From an uncultured Chlorobiaceae bacterium (GTDB taxonomy: Bacteria; Bacteroidota; Chlorobiia; Chlorobiales; Chlorobiaceae), in assembly GCA_903882665.1 (NCBI GenBank), contig CAIRXW010000043.1:87655-151654 (forward strand): a stretch of DNA of 64,000 nt. The letters are read 5' to 3'. Position 1 is the first letter of the stretch; every line of letters starts with the position of its first letter. Positions 44,553 to 53,317 of this stretch are shown one piece after another. The translations under genes were made by a program, and so were the position numbers. Under the pieces are notes generated by a model, which made no database searches, had not been told where the DNA came from, and saw only the letters and a program-made list of their open reading frames with translations.

Positions 44553-44861
44553 ATGGAACACTCATTACGTCCACTTGGCACCGTCGTACAGCTTCTCGAA
44601 GAGCTCGGCCATGAGGTAAGCTACGCCTATGATGATCTCGTCTTTGTCAACGACAATGACTTTTTGCTTCAGTTCGAAAACAGTGGGCCGGTAGTGAACC
44701 TCTTTTTCAACCAGAGCTGCCTGAAAACAGATGCCGATAACGTTGAACAGAGTATCATACCCGCCGCTGACAGAATAGGGCTTTCGATTGTCAAAAAAGG
44801 GCACTACAACCTTATCGGACAAGCCGATGAAACCCTGCGAATAGAGTTTTTCGACAACTGA
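44553..44861 (+). CDS. Conserved hypothetical protein
   Basis: I do not recognise a named domain. The 102-residue protein is acidic with alternating hydrophobic strands (YAYDDLVFVNDNDFLLQF, then NLFFNQSC) and a C-terminal helix-strand pair, suggesting a small alpha/beta fold. No signal peptide, metal motif or transmembrane segment is visible. It is preceded by an AT-rich 270-nt gap and followed by a 9-bp inverted repeat and the DUF296 gene on the same strand. Confidence 0.65.
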   Translation: MEHSLRPLGTVVQLLEELGHEVSYAYDDLVFVNDNDFLLQFENSGPVVNLFFNQSCLKTDADNVEQSIIPAADRIGLSIVKKGHYNLIGQADETLRIEFFDN

Positions 44862-44889
44862 GGCCGTTTAATTACATTACTGTTCAAAA

Positions 44890-44926
44890 AGCGGACCATC
44901 TTCCATCCAGGATAAGTTGGTCCGCT
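44890..44926 (+). terminator. Inverted repeat between the hypothetical and DUF296 genes
   Basis: AGCGGACCA (44890-44898) and TGGTCCGCT (44918-44926) form a perfect 9-bp stem with a 19-nt loop. No T-run follows, so it is a weak terminator or an operator for the next gene, which begins 31 nt later. Confidence 0.5.
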
Positions 44927-44956
44927 GTCAAATCCATAGGTATTGACCAGTGAGTA

Positions 44957-45400
44957 ATGAAATATTCGGAGGCAAAGCAGGGAAGAGTCTTTGTAATCAG
45001 ACTTGAAGACGGAGAAATAGTCCACGAAAAAATTGAGCAGTTCGTCAAAGATCATGCCATTGAGCGGGCCACCCTCTTTGCCGTCGGCGGTGCTGACAGG
45101 GGAAGCTTGATTGTTGTCGGCCCTGGAGAGAGTCGTTCAAATCCGGTAAACCCTATGACTTTTGAACTCGACGACGCTCATGAAATCACGGGTTCCGGAA
45201 CACTTTTTCCTGATGACAAGGGAAACCCTATTCTCCACATGCATATTGCTTGTGGCAGGGAGGAAAACACCATCACCGGCTGCATTCGTAACGGAGTAAA
45301 GGTCTGGCAGGTGATGGAAATCATCCTGACCGAACTGCTTGAGAATACGGCAATCCGTCAGTATGATCCCGACACCGGCTTCAAACTGCTTGAACCCTGA
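44957..45400 (+). CDS. PPC/DUF296 domain DNA-binding-like protein
   Basis: The PPC (DUF296) domain occurs alone in bacteria and next to AT-hooks in plants; bacterial roles are unclear. The 147-residue protein shows the domain's pattern: GRVFVIRLEDGEIVHEKIEQ, then FAVGGADRGSLIV and the conserved LHMHIACGREENTITGCI, whose His cluster can bind metal in homologues. No AT-hook is attached. Its 3' end is convergent with the helicase gene across a terminator. Confidence 0.87.
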   Translation: MKYSEAKQGRVFVIRLEDGEIVHEKIEQFVKDHAIERATLFAVGGADRGSLIVVGPGESRSNPVNPMTFELDDAHEITGSGTLFPDDKGNPILHMHIACGREENTITGCIRNGVKVWQVMEIILTELLENTAIRQYDPDTGFKLLEP

Positions 45401-45403
45401 AGA

Positions 45404-45437
45404 GAAGCCCTTTGTTCGTGCAAACAAAAGGGTTTTT
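45404..45437. terminator. Intrinsic terminator between convergent genes
   Basis: CCCTTTGTT (45408-45416) pairs with AACAAAAGGG (45423-45432, one bulge) around a short loop, followed by five T residues. It suits the DUF296 transcript and can also serve the helicase gene from the opposite side. Confidence 0.8.
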
Positions 45438-45458
45438 CTGAAAAGAACGGCTCGATGA

Positions 45459-46715
45459 TTATCGACCGCTACGAGGTTTTTCTGCCCATCTTTTTGACGT
45501 GCTCTTTGCCAGAGGTTTCGCTCCCGGATGGCCTGAATTACCTCTCCCCTGCTGCTTGGGAGCCTTCAGGGGGTTATGATCTATCAACGGGAATGAATGA
45601 TCGTCGATAACCGGAATTTTTTTGGCTATCAGCTTTTCAATATCGCGCAGATACTCTTTCTCTTCGGCATCACAAAATGAAAGCGCTGTTCCTTTTGCCC
45701 CTGCCCTGCCCGTTCGCCCGATACGATGGACGTATGTTTCGGCAATATTGGGCATTTCAAAATTGATCACATACTCCAGATCATCAACATCAATCCCGCG
45801 TGCGGCAATATCGGTCGCAACCAGAACACGCGTCGTCTGTGCCTTGAAATTAACCAGCGCTCGCTGACGGGCATTTTGTGCCTTGTTGCCATGTATCGCC
45901 TCAGCCTTGATGTTATGCCTCTCAAGGATTTTCACAACTTTGTCGGCGCCATGCTTTGTGCGCGTAAAAACCAGCGCCGTCTTGATCTTCTTATCCTCTA
46001 AAATATTGACCAGCAAGCTGTTTTTATTTCCTTTATCAACAAAGTAGATCGATTGATTGATAATCTCAACCGTTGACGAAACCGGCGTTACCGAAACCTT
46101 CGAAGGGTTATGCAGAATGGTGGCGGCAAGCCTGACAATTTCAGCGGGCATCGTGGCAGAAAAAAAGAGTGACTGCTTCTGTTTCGGCAGCACGGCCAAT
46201 AATTTTTTGATATCGTGAATAAAACCCATGTCAAGCATACGGTCAGCTTCATCGAGCACCAGTATTTCGACATGACGTAAACTCAAAAAGCCCTGGTTCA
46301 AAAGATCCAGTAACCGCCCCGGTGTGGCAATAACGATGTCAACACCGCGAATCAGTGCAGAGGTTTGCGGGTTCTGGTTGACGCCACCAAAAATCACCGT
46401 ATTGATCAACCCGGTATGCCGACCATAAGCATTAAAGCTCTCGCCGATCTGAATGGCCAATTCGCGCGTCGGAGTGACGATCAAGCTCCGTATCTTGCGT
46501 TTTTTATCATAAACCTTGTTTTCACTCAGAAGTTGCAGAATAGGAATGGCAAACGCGGCCGTCTTTCCTGTTCCTGTCTGTGCACAGCCGAGCAGGTCTG
46601 TGCCTTGTAAAATAATGGGTATGGCTTCTGCCTGAATCGGTGTCGGAGTCGTATACCCCTCTTCCTGCAGTGCTTGTAAAATTGGGTCAATGATGTTTAG
46701 TGCCTGAAATTCCAT
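45459..46715 (-). CDS. DEAD-box RNA helicase (RhlE-like)
   Basis: DEAD-box helicases remodel RNA in ribosome assembly and decay. From ATG 46715 ([20 protein letters not shown]) the protein has 418 residues. The Q-motif [11 protein letters not shown], Walker [25 protein letters not shown] ([13 protein letters not shown]), [21 protein letters not shown] and motif [12 protein letters not shown] are all present. A basic C-terminal tail follows. In-frame upstream codons from 46802 are poor in family similarity. A long leader (about 200-250 nt) with stable hairpins precedes it. The organisation resembles RhlE. Confidence 0.94.
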   Translation of the reverse strand: MEFQALNIIDPILQALQEEGYTTPTPIQAEAIPIILQGTDLLGCAQTGTGKTAAFAIPILQLLSENKVYDKKRKIRSLIVTPTRELAIQIGESFNAYGRHTGLINTVIFGGVNQNPQTSALIRGVDIVIATPGRLLDLLNQGFLSLRHVEILVLDEADRMLDMGFIHDIKKLLAVLPKQKQSLFFSATMPAEIVRLAATILHNPSKVSVTPVSSTVEIINQSIYFVDKGNKNSLLVNILEDKKIKTALVFTRTKHGADKVVKILERHNIKAEAIHGNKAQNARQRALVNFKAQTTRVLVATDIAARGIDVDDLEYVINFEMPNIAETYVHRIGRTGRAGAKGTALSFCDAEEKEYLRDIEKLIAKKIPVIDDHSFPLIDHNPLKAPKQQGRGNSGHPGAKPLAKSTSKRWAEKPRSGR

Positions 46716-47133
46716 ACGGTATGTAATTGTTGAACTGTTCGTTATAAGAGAAACGACTATGCGTGAAATGCGCTGCACGTCAAGCACGCTCGTCAGTAAC
46801 ACCTCGGAGTGAACTCTCCCTGTTGCAAAAAGGGAGACCCGGGTATCTGCAAAATGCGGGGATGTTATTAGTTGTTAGCCGTAAAAAGCGCTTTTGTCGG
46901 GCGGAATGAATCGCTAACGGGGCCACAAAATCAGATCAATACAATATAACGATTTCATTCGGATTACAGCATTTGCTTTACAACCGCAAAAAAAAGATTT
47001 CCGGCTGAACGAAAAACCCTTTTGCAGCACCTCTTTCCATGCTTACGGAATCTGCCGTGAGCCGCTTCTTTTTCAAGCCCTTTTCACCTATTTTCCGTTA
47101 CGATAGAAGCCGTTCCGGAAGTATTCCTTAGCC
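46716..47133. other. 418-nt non-coding region with structured leader of the helicase gene
   Basis: No gene is visible. On the minus strand, two inverted repeats lie in the probable helicase 5' UTR: TCTCCC/GGGAGA (46815-46820 with 46832-46837) and GTTAGC/GCTAAC (46874-46879 with 46913-46918, enclosing a shorter AAAAGCGCTTTT palindrome). They suggest RNA-level control. The remainder, to 47133, precedes the small membrane-protein gene on the plus strand. Confidence 0.5.
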
Positions 47134-47412
47134 ATGACCATGACCTTTCTTTACGATACTGCCTGGTGGATAAGCGCCGCGACTGCTCTGGCCGCAGCCT
47201 CGATTCCCGCTTTCCTCAAACCGCTGAAAGCGTTTTATCTGCTGCTGGCCTCTGCTCTATGGACAGCGGCAGTAATCCGTATCGCCTTGATGCAGGGAAC
47301 CCTTGCAGCCCTAGCTGGAGGCGGAGTTTCGCTGCTCTGGGGTATGCTGCTGATGCTCTTGTCACTCCTCTTTTCCGGGCTGCGACAGATGGCAAACAGA
47401 CGCTACAGTTGA
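47134..47412 (+). CDS. Small hypothetical membrane protein
   Basis: The 92-residue product is strongly hydrophobic, with three predicted transmembrane helices (about 10-27, 34-52, 60-82) and a short basic tail. I do not recognise a family. A second ATG two codons downstream is an equally possible start. Its last 10 nt overlap the convergent YgjP-type metallopeptidase gene. Confidence 0.6.
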   Translation: MTMTFLYDTAWWISAATALAAASIPAFLKPLKAFYLLLASALWTAAVIRIALMQGTLAALAGGGVSLLWGMLLMLLSLLFSGLRQMANRRYS

Positions 47413-48152
47413 GCGGAAGCCCACTCGGGCACATATTTCCAGGCACTTTTCATTTCCAGATTGCTGCTGTGACACAAAGGATCGTGCTCATGAACCAGCG
47501 ACCAGAATGCCCGTGAATGATTCATGTGTACGGTATGGCAAAGCTCATGCACCATGATGTAGCGGACAAGATGCTCCGGCAAAAAAAGGAGCTTGCTGTT
47601 CAGGGTGATCGAACGACGCGATGAACAGCTCCCCCATCGGGAGTGCTGCAGGCGAATACCGGCAGCATCATAACTGAAATCATGCGCCGTTGCCAGTTTT
47701 TCAAGAGCGGGAAGAAGGTGCACTTGAGCCCGGTGCTTCAGCCACGAACAGAGCAGCCTGCACGAGAGCGCGGTGTTGGCAACATCGCCAGAAACAAGCA
47801 GACGGTTGCCTTGTCGCTCAACCATCTCCACCTCCCCGATTCCGGTTTGCGTGTAGGCCACCGACCACGATTCCGTAAAATCAGGAAAAGCAATCGTGGC
47901 GGGCAGTCCGTTGTCAGAGAGAGGTGGCGGCGCCGGGCGATGGGCATCAAACTTTGCTGTAACTTTTTTTATCCAATCCTCATGATGCAGCAGCAGCGAT
48001 GCAATCTTTTTTTTATCAAATCCCGGAGGAACAACCACCACAAGGCCACCATGCGGCGTCATTTTCAGACGGGCTGACTTCGCCCTCGGACTCACCTTAA
48101 GCGTATAGGGAAACGGGGCGAGCCCGGTCGCTGCCTCATGATGCGTTTTCAT
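47403..48152 (-). CDS. YgjP-like (DUF45) metal-dependent hydrolase
   Basis: YgjP/DUF45 proteins are putative zinc metallopeptidases; their substrates are unknown. The 249-residue protein has the diagnostic HExxH variant MVHELCHTVHMNHSRAFW (zinc His-Glu-x-x-His and a downstream Asn/His region). Upstream is RWGSCSSRRSITLNSKLLFL, the family's RWGSC motif. The N-terminal portion is a beta-rich domain. It overlaps the convergent small membrane-protein gene by 10 nt. Confidence 0.9.
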   Translation of the reverse strand: MKTHHEAATGLAPFPYTLKVSPRAKSARLKMTPHGGLVVVVPPGFDKKKIASLLLHHEDWIKKVTAKFDAHRPAPPPLSDNGLPATIAFPDFTESWSVAYTQTGIGEVEMVERQGNRLLVSGDVANTALSCRLLCSWLKHRAQVHLLPALEKLATAHDFSYDAAGIRLQHSRWGSCSSRRSITLNSKLLFLPEHLVRYIMVHELCHTVHMNHSRAFWSLVHEHDPLCHSSNLEMKSAWKYVPEWASAQL

Positions 48153-48209
48153 GCCTTAATGTAGTGAAGAGTATCGAACCATGTGTACACCAAATATAAA
48201 AAATCAGCT

Positions 48210-49346
48210 TCAGCCAAGCGCAATCCGCAGATCCGCAATAAGGTCATCTCGATCTTCAATACCGATCGAAAGCCTGATAATGGTATCGGTGATCCCTGCC
48301 GCCTCACGATGATCATGATCCATTGATGCGTGGCTCATGGTGGCTGGATGCTCAATCAGCGATTCCACACCTCCGAGGCTTTCAGCAAGCGCAAAAAGCT
48401 TTGTGCCCATCAGCACACGATTAACATCCTCAATGGTGCCATCAAGCTCAAAAGAGACCATCCCGCCAAAACTTCGCTGCTGTTTTTTAGCCAGCTCATG
48501 TTGCGGATGCGCCGGAAGACCGGGATAAAAAACCCGCTTCACCTTATTGTGCTGCTCCAGATACTCCGCCACAGCCTGCGCATTACGCTCATGCTCCCTC
48601 ATGCGCACCACCAGCGTCTTGATACCGCGAAGCACCAGCCAGCAGTCGAAGGGCTGAGCGCAGGTACCAAGGGCATTGACGATAAACTTCAGGCGGGCAT
48701 CAAGATCTTCGCTGTTGGAAAGCACCGCCCCGCCAACCACATCGGAATGACCGTTCAGGTACTTGGTGGTCGAATGCACCACAATGTCAGCTCCAAGTTC
48801 GAAGGGCTTCTGACCGTAAGGCGAAAGAAAGGTGTTATCGACAATGGTCAACAGCCCCCTCTCTTTTGCAAGAGCTGCCACCTCCGCAATATCGACCAGA
48901 TTCAACAGCGGATTGGATGGAGTCTCGACCCATACCGCTTTCGTCTTCTCATTCACATAGGCCTGCATGTTGGAGGCCTCCTGAAGGTTCACAAAATGCA
49001 CCTTGATGCCAAAATGCTCCTCCACCGTTTTCATAAGCCGCGAGGTACCGCCATAGCAGTCGTCGGTACAGATGATCTCGTCGCCTGATTTAAAGATATT
49101 GAGGGTCGAGGTAATCGCCGCCATGCCGGTCGTTACCGCAACAGCAAAAGAGCACCCCTCAAGAGCACACAGATTATCTTCGAGCGCCTTGCGTGTCGGG
49201 TTGCCGCTCCGGGTATAATCAAATCCCTTATGTTTGCCAATATCCTCGAACACAAAAGTTGAACTCTGGTAAATCGGGGTCATAATGGCGCCATAAGCCT
49301 TGTCGGGGCCTACTCCGGCATGAATGGTATCTGTCTGAAAACTCAT
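48210..49346 (-). CDS. Cys/Met metabolism PLP-dependent enzyme (cystathionine gamma-synthase/lyase type)
   Basis: This trans-sulfuration enzyme would make or cleave cystathionine, or act on O-acylhomoserine. From ATG 49346 (MSFQTDTIHAGVGPD) the length is 378 residues, standard for the family. Present are the PLP motifs YTRSGNPTRKALE, GMAAITSTLNIFKSGD, WVETPSNPLLNLVDI (Asp for the pyridine N), the Schiff-base Lys in VVHSTTKYLNGHSDVVGG, and RLSIGIEDRDDLIADL at the C-terminus. The substrate side (synthase or lyase) is unresolved. A structured leader with a terminator 38 nt before the start suggests transcription attenuation. Confidence 0.93.
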   Translation of the reverse strand: MSFQTDTIHAGVGPDKAYGAIMTPIYQSSTFVFEDIGKHKGFDYTRSGNPTRKALEDNLCALEGCSFAVAVTTGMAAITSTLNIFKSGDEIICTDDCYGGTSRLMKTVEEHFGIKVHFVNLQEASNMQAYVNEKTKAVWVETPSNPLLNLVDIAEVAALAKERGLLTIVDNTFLSPYGQKPFELGADIVVHSTTKYLNGHSDVVGGAVLSNSEDLDARLKFIVNALGTCAQPFDCWLVLRGIKTLVVRMREHERNAQAVAEYLEQHNKVKRVFYPGLPAHPQHELAKKQQRSFGGMVSFELDGTIEDVNRVLMGTKLFALAESLGGVESLIEHPATMSHASMDHDHREAAGITDTIIRLSIGIEDRDDLIADLRIALG

Positions 49347-49383
49347 GAATAGCTCGTTTTTTGAAATTAATGATAAACAAAAT

Positions 49384-49422
49384 AAAAAAACCTCTTCCCT
49401 GATGAGCATGGAAGAGGTTTTT
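49384..49422 (-). terminator. Intrinsic terminator upstream of the cystathionine gamma-synthase-type gene
   Basis: On the minus strand, AAAAACCTCTTCC pairs with GGAAGAGGTTTTT (13 bp, loop 11 nt) and is followed by T residues. It ends at 49384, 38 nt before the start codon at 49346, so transcripts must read through it to express the enzyme: the arrangement of an attenuator. Confidence 0.85.
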
Positions 49423-49551
49423 AACGGAACTCTGTTTCTACTATGGTATGGGCCAAAAGCCACCATACCTGTTTTGAAAAGAGAAGCAAAAAAGCTCTTT
49501 TTCACGCATCGTTCTTCTGCTTCACCGGCAACAATACCCGATGCATAGAGC
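49384..49551 (-). ncRNA. Structured leader RNA, candidate attenuating riboswitch
   Basis: Starting just after a -7 box, the minus-strand leader folds into a two-part closing helix: AGAGC at 49494-49498 with its partner at 49547-49551, and GCATCG (49506-49511) with CGATGC (49539-49544). This encloses a small GG..CC hairpin (49527-49538). A hairpin GGTATGG/CCATACC follows (49445-49451 with 49463-49469), then a strong terminator. The length is about 165 nt. I do not recognise it as a known SAM-I, II, III or IV type. A possible ligand is SAM, SAH, methionine, homocysteine or cysteine; this is inference from the downstream gene. Confidence 0.6.
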
Positions 49552-49552
49552 G

Positions 49553-49560
49553 CAAAAGTA
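49553..49560 (-). promoter_or_regulatory. Promoter -7 box for the cystathionine gamma-synthase-type leader
   Basis: TACTTTTG on the minus strand matches TAnnTTTG exactly, and the structured RNA begins a few nt later. No clear TTG -33 box is seen at the usual distance. Confidence 0.45.
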
Positions 49561-49846
49561 GAATGTGGCACCGTGTTCCGTTATTAAACAGAATCGGTTG
49601 TCAAGGCTTCACCGGGTCTATTCCCTCAGCCTTTCTTGATGACCTGCAAAATGGATTAAAGAACTTTGTAACGATTGTTAAGTTAAGATTTCAGGTGGAA
49701 TAATGCAAATGTGACGCGACTCGATAAAATATGAGCAAATTATTATTATAAAGCTAAACGGCAATTGCCGCTGCATACCTGACGGGACATTCATTGAAGC
49801 CCCCCATTGACAGGATTGTACGCAAACACAAGCAAAAAACGATGCC

Positions 49847-50617
49847 ATGTCTTTTTATTCAGAATTTGCATGTTGGTATGAGCAAGTGTTTCCTTTCCGT
49901 GAGGAGGTCTACCTCTTTCTCCGTGAACATGCCGCTCACCCAGGAAGCACGGTGCTCGATGCCGGATGTGGGCCCGGTCACTATTGCCGCCGCTTTCAGC
50001 AGGAAGGCTTCCGCCCGACCGGAATTGATCTCGACCCGGAGATGATTGCGGCGGCGGCGGCAACCTCCCCAGCAGTTGCATTTCATGCAATGGACATTGT
50101 GGAACTGGCCTCACTGAAGCAATCGTTCCGCCTTATCTATTCCATCGGAAATGTTGTAGCCCATCTTTCTTCTGAGCAGTTTTCCGCCTTTCTCGACCAG
50201 GTTCATGCCGCTCTTGAACCCGGTGGATGCTGGATCTTTCAAACCGTAAACTGGGATTATCTTCTCCATCTATCGGCATACACTTTTCCGGTCAAAACCG
50301 TGGGAGACGCTTCACTCTCTTTTCATCGTCGCTATCTCGATATTTCGCCCGAGCAGGCAATTTTTGAAGTGGAGCTGATGGCTGAAGAGCGGATGATTTT
50401 CAATGAGCAGACAATACTCTACCCCCTTACTGCTGATGGCCTCCTTCAACGCCATGAAGCGGGAGGCTTCTCGCATGAAGGCACCTATGGAGGGTTCGAT
50501 AAAACACCATTCAGCCGCGAGCAAAACTCTGGACTCGTCATGGTGTTTACAAAACCGGCCATCTCAGCCAAGCTTCCGATATTTCAAAATCATATAGGTA
50601 GGATAGGTCAAGCCTGA
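49847..50617 (+). CDS. Class I SAM-dependent methyltransferase
   Basis: The 256-residue protein has the Rossmann SAM-binding motif VLDAGCGPGHYCRRF, the acidic residue after strand 2 (PTGIDLDPEMI), and motif II-like FRLIYSIGNVVAHLSSEQ. Motif III-like phrase LEPGGCWIFQT follows. The N-terminal ACWYEQVFPFREEV helix is typical of small-molecule methyltransferases. The acceptor is unknown. The last 54 nt overlap the convergent second methyltransferase gene. Confidence 0.87.
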   Translation: MSFYSEFACWYEQVFPFREEVYLFLREHAAHPGSTVLDAGCGPGHYCRRFQQEGFRPTGIDLDPEMIAAAAATSPAVAFHAMDIVELASLKQSFRLIYSIGNVVAHLSSEQFSAFLDQVHAALEPGGCWIFQTVNWDYLLHLSAYTFPVKTVGDASLSFHRRYLDISPEQAIFEVELMAEERMIFNEQTILYPLTADGLLQRHEAGGFSHEGTYGGFDKTPFSREQNSGLVMVFTKPAISAKLPIFQNHIGRIGQA

Positions 50618-51229
50618 AATAACCTGATCGCTTGCCGGAAAATCCGTTTTTTCTTCAAACAGCTCAAGCGCGGCTAATCGCAATACCGATGGCGCCAAAT
50701 AGTCCATCATGGTATGGCCGTTCTCAATCAGTTTTATCGACTTGTTAAAAATATACGAGGTAACCTTTCGCTTGGCATAATAGTCGGAAGCACCATCGTT
50801 GACATAACTTTCAAGCAAATTGCGAAACGGGTGTTTGGCCAGAATGGCAATGGTGCCACCTGGTTTGGCAACACGAATCATCTCCAGAATCGATTGCGGC
50901 ACCTCTTCGGTATGCTGGATTGCATAGAGGCTGGTCACCATATCAAACATGTCAGCTCCGTATGGAATACTCTCCATGGAGGCTTTAACGAAAACTCCAC
51001 ACCCTCTCTGTTGAGCCATCGCAATCTCCTTTTCCGAGATATCCATACCATGCACAGCCGCACCCTGTGAAGCATAGTACGACGCGTCATGGCCAGAACC
51101 ACATCCAACATCAAGGATAAGCGACCCTTTCAACTGAGGCAGTATGGAATAGAAATAGCGTCTGGTCTTTTGCTCCAGATCCTCTGTGCCCGATGCATAC
51201 TCTTTGGCAAATTGATCATACTCTTCCAT
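50564..51229 (-). CDS. Class I SAM-dependent methyltransferase (ubiquinone/menaquinone-like)
   Basis: The 221-residue protein shows motif I ILDVGCGSGHDASYYASQG, post-I VHGMDISEKEIAMA, a motif II region FDMVTSLYAIQHTEEVPQS and motif III IRVAKPGGTIAILAKHP. It is a generic methyltransferase-11-type fold. It is distinct in sequence from the neighbouring convergent methyltransferase (50 kDa difference not applicable; both are small), sharing only the SAM-binding fold, so the pair is not a recent duplication. The acceptor is unknown. Its 3' end overlaps the neighbour by 54 nt. Confidence 0.87.
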   Translation of the reverse strand: MEEYDQFAKEYASGTEDLEQKTRRYFYSILPQLKGSLILDVGCGSGHDASYYASQGAAVHGMDISEKEIAMAQQRGCGVFVKASMESIPYGADMFDMVTSLYAIQHTEEVPQSILEMIRVAKPGGTIAILAKHPFRNLLESYVNDGASDYYAKRKVTSYIFNKSIKLIENGHTMMDYLAPSVLRLAALELFEEKTDFPASDQVISGLTYPTYMILKYRKLG

Positions 51230-51332
51230 GTGTGTTTGTGCTCTCTTCCCATTTCCGTAAAGTGATTAAAAGAGGATTCAGACGGCTCTGTTTGTTTGGC
51301 ATATACAACGCGGAAATTACACTATTTCCAGA

Positions 51333-53018
51333 TCAAAACCCAGAGCTCAATGCGACAGTAAAACCGGATTGCCTGTCGTCAGCCTGTACCTGATGAGAAT
51401 AGTCGACATGGATGAGCAACTCTTTGTTCACCGCTATTTCAAGGCCAACCGTACCGGTAAAGAAAGAGCTGTCGCTGGGGGAAGAAAATGTTGTAACACT
51501 CTCTTCCCAGCCGTTCATGGAAACTTTTATGGCCTGTGTATCGAGACGTTTTGCATACGTCCAATCCAGCACCATATACGGAGTTATTTTACTGTATTTA
51601 CTCAACAGAAACTCTCTATCAATCAGCAAATCCGCCCTGCAATGGGATGTTTGACTGTGAGCAGCCCTTACTGTCAAATCAAGACTTTCAGCTCCGGTTT
51701 CATTAAATCCATTTCTTGACTGATAGAAATAGCCAAAGCCAAATCCGGGGATAATTTTCAGAGGGCCTGCATAAAGCAAAACACCACCTCGAAGAGCAAT
51801 ATCAGCATCCCATGCTTTATACGTTGCGCTTGCTGATCTTGACAAGGCTGTGAGCGGCGAAAGTTTCGGGCCATGCGCCGAGGGTAGGTAGAAGGTGTCG
51901 ATATTGATATTTCGCAAGGTATTGCCATCCTCTGAACCGGCACTGACAACGGCTTGCAGAAATACATGATCAAGATAGAGGGCTGAATATGCCGCAACGC
52001 GATAGTAATCGGTATCTGCCTTTCCTCCACCGTCATACCAGTCAACAGTTCCCTGCATCCATGCCAGGGAAAAGCCGGACGCCCTCTTTTCAGAACTTTT
52101 TTTGTCGAAACCAATTATAAATCCGTTGATATCACCATCAAAACCGGAATCCGGGTATTTTTGAACCATTCTGGCCGATTTTGCCCATAAACCTGGCATT
52201 GGCTCGCTCGCTGCCAGACGGTCAATACGATCATCAATAGCCCGATTTTGCATGGCAACAACAGAGTATCCCGATGTAGCGAGATTGTCAAAGCGTTGCG
52301 GAGAGATACTGTTAAGCGCTCTGTTGAACAACTCTTGACTGGCCGGATTGCAAAGCACATCAAGGCTGTTGAAAACGGATTCCATATCTGAATAAGGCAC
52401 AGAAGTATGCGAAACAAGGTAGGTACCAAGAGCGCGACCATTATCTGAGCTTGCCATTGCCGGGTAAAAGAGCACGGCATTCGTCACAGACTGACCGTTA
52501 AAAAAAATGGTGTATGGGGTTCCGCTCGACTGAAATTGCTGCCCGCCACCCTCTCCCCACCCATCAATCGGACCGGCAAGTCCGGTATAAAATGATTCAT
52601 CCGGAACAGAGAGACCAAGAGTCATCATGGTGGGAGCATTCGGCAGGGCGAAAAGAGCACGAATCTGCTGAGCATTCAATCCACGAACGGAACTCGCCCG
52701 CATCACCCAACTGCCCTCCTGACCGGAGGCATTTGAGGTGGCCGTCGGATTGTAAAAGCGGATAAAAAACTGGGGGAGCGTCGTTCTGGTACTGGTAACC
52801 ATAGTTGACAATTCCCACGGTCCTTTGCCAGCTGCGAACGACGCATTCAACACTGCCGGATCCACAAGAAAAGGGGTATTTTCACTGCCGATCGGCTGCG
52901 TAATGGTACGCCAGTCAGCCGCACCGACAAGTGAAGGACTCACTCCTGCAACTGCTACAAAAAGCAACAAACGCAAGGTCAAGCCTCGCCACCCGTCACC
53001 TGATGATTTCAGCTTCAT
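51333..53018 (-). CDS. Autotransporter-like outer-membrane beta-barrel protein
   Basis: The 561-residue protein has a signal peptide (about 1-33, LLLFVAVAGVSPSLVGAA), a passenger-like N-terminal half and a C-terminal part resembling an autotransporter barrel from about 270. The barrel part shows alternating aromatic and small residues and ends in phenylalanine (TVALSSGF), as expected for BAM recognition. The join region NSISPQRFDNLATSGYSVV resembles the pre-barrel linker of the family. No protease or adhesin motif is visible in the passenger. It is the last native gene before the island junction. Confidence 0.82.
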   Translation of the reverse strand: MKLKSSGDGWRGLTLRLLLFVAVAGVSPSLVGAADWRTITQPIGSENTPFLVDPAVLNASFAAGKGPWELSTMVTSTRTTLPQFFIRFYNPTATSNASGQEGSWVMRASSVRGLNAQQIRALFALPNAPTMMTLGLSVPDESFYTGLAGPIDGWGEGGGQQFQSSGTPYTIFFNGQSVTNAVLFYPAMASSDNGRALGTYLVSHTSVPYSDMESVFNSLDVLCNPASQELFNRALNSISPQRFDNLATSGYSVVAMQNRAIDDRIDRLAASEPMPGLWAKSARMVQKYPDSGFDGDINGFIIGFDKKSSEKRASGFSLAWMQGTVDWYDGGGKADTDYYRVAAYSALYLDHVFLQAVVSAGSEDGNTLRNINIDTFYLPSAHGPKLSPLTALSRSASATYKAWDADIALRGGVLLYAGPLKIIPGFGFGYFYQSRNGFNETGAESLDLTVRAAHSQTSHCRADLLIDREFLLSKYSKITPYMVLDWTYAKRLDTQAIKVSMNGWEESVTTFSSPSDSSFFTGTVGLEIAVNKELLIHVDYSHQVQADDRQSGFTVALSSGF

Positions 53019-53148
53019 AATCTCCTAACGAGAGCCATGCATTTAGTCTTTTCCCCATGTAATCAGGAAAAAACTGGTTACGTCAATGTATTCAACAAAA
53101 TACAACATGAATAACGCACACGGAAAAACAAAATGAAGAGAAACAAAA

Positions 53149-53180
53149 AAGCCCGTACCGAAATTGTCGATACGGGCCTT
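53149..53180. terminator. Terminator left behind by the ssrA locus
   Basis: GCCCGTA/TACGGGC (53151-53157 with 53171-53177) forms a hairpin with A-rich and T-rich flanks. It sits directly next to the ssrA 3'-end fragment, where the tmRNA terminator is expected. Confidence 0.75.
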
Positions 53181-53183
53181 TTG

Positions 53184-53202
53184 TGGAGATGGCGGGAGTC
53201 GA
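53184..53202 (-). other. att site: 19-bp fragment of the tmRNA (ssrA) 3' end
   Basis: Read on the minus strand, these bases are TCGACTCCCGCCATCTCCA, the 3' end of tmRNA (T-arm and acceptor stem). The rest of ssrA is absent: unrelated DNA begins at 53203. Many integrases insert at exactly this point and duplicate the gene's 3' end. The orientation means that intact ssrA and the other end of the element lie to the right, beyond this window. Confidence 0.7.
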
Positions 53203-53317
53203 TTATAGCTTATTTTAAAGGCTAAAAATGGCGTCAATTACAAAACTATACCCAAGAGTATACCAAAAACAACAAACTCACCTCAATTCTGTACAGAACC
53301 CGGCTTATCTGGAGGCT

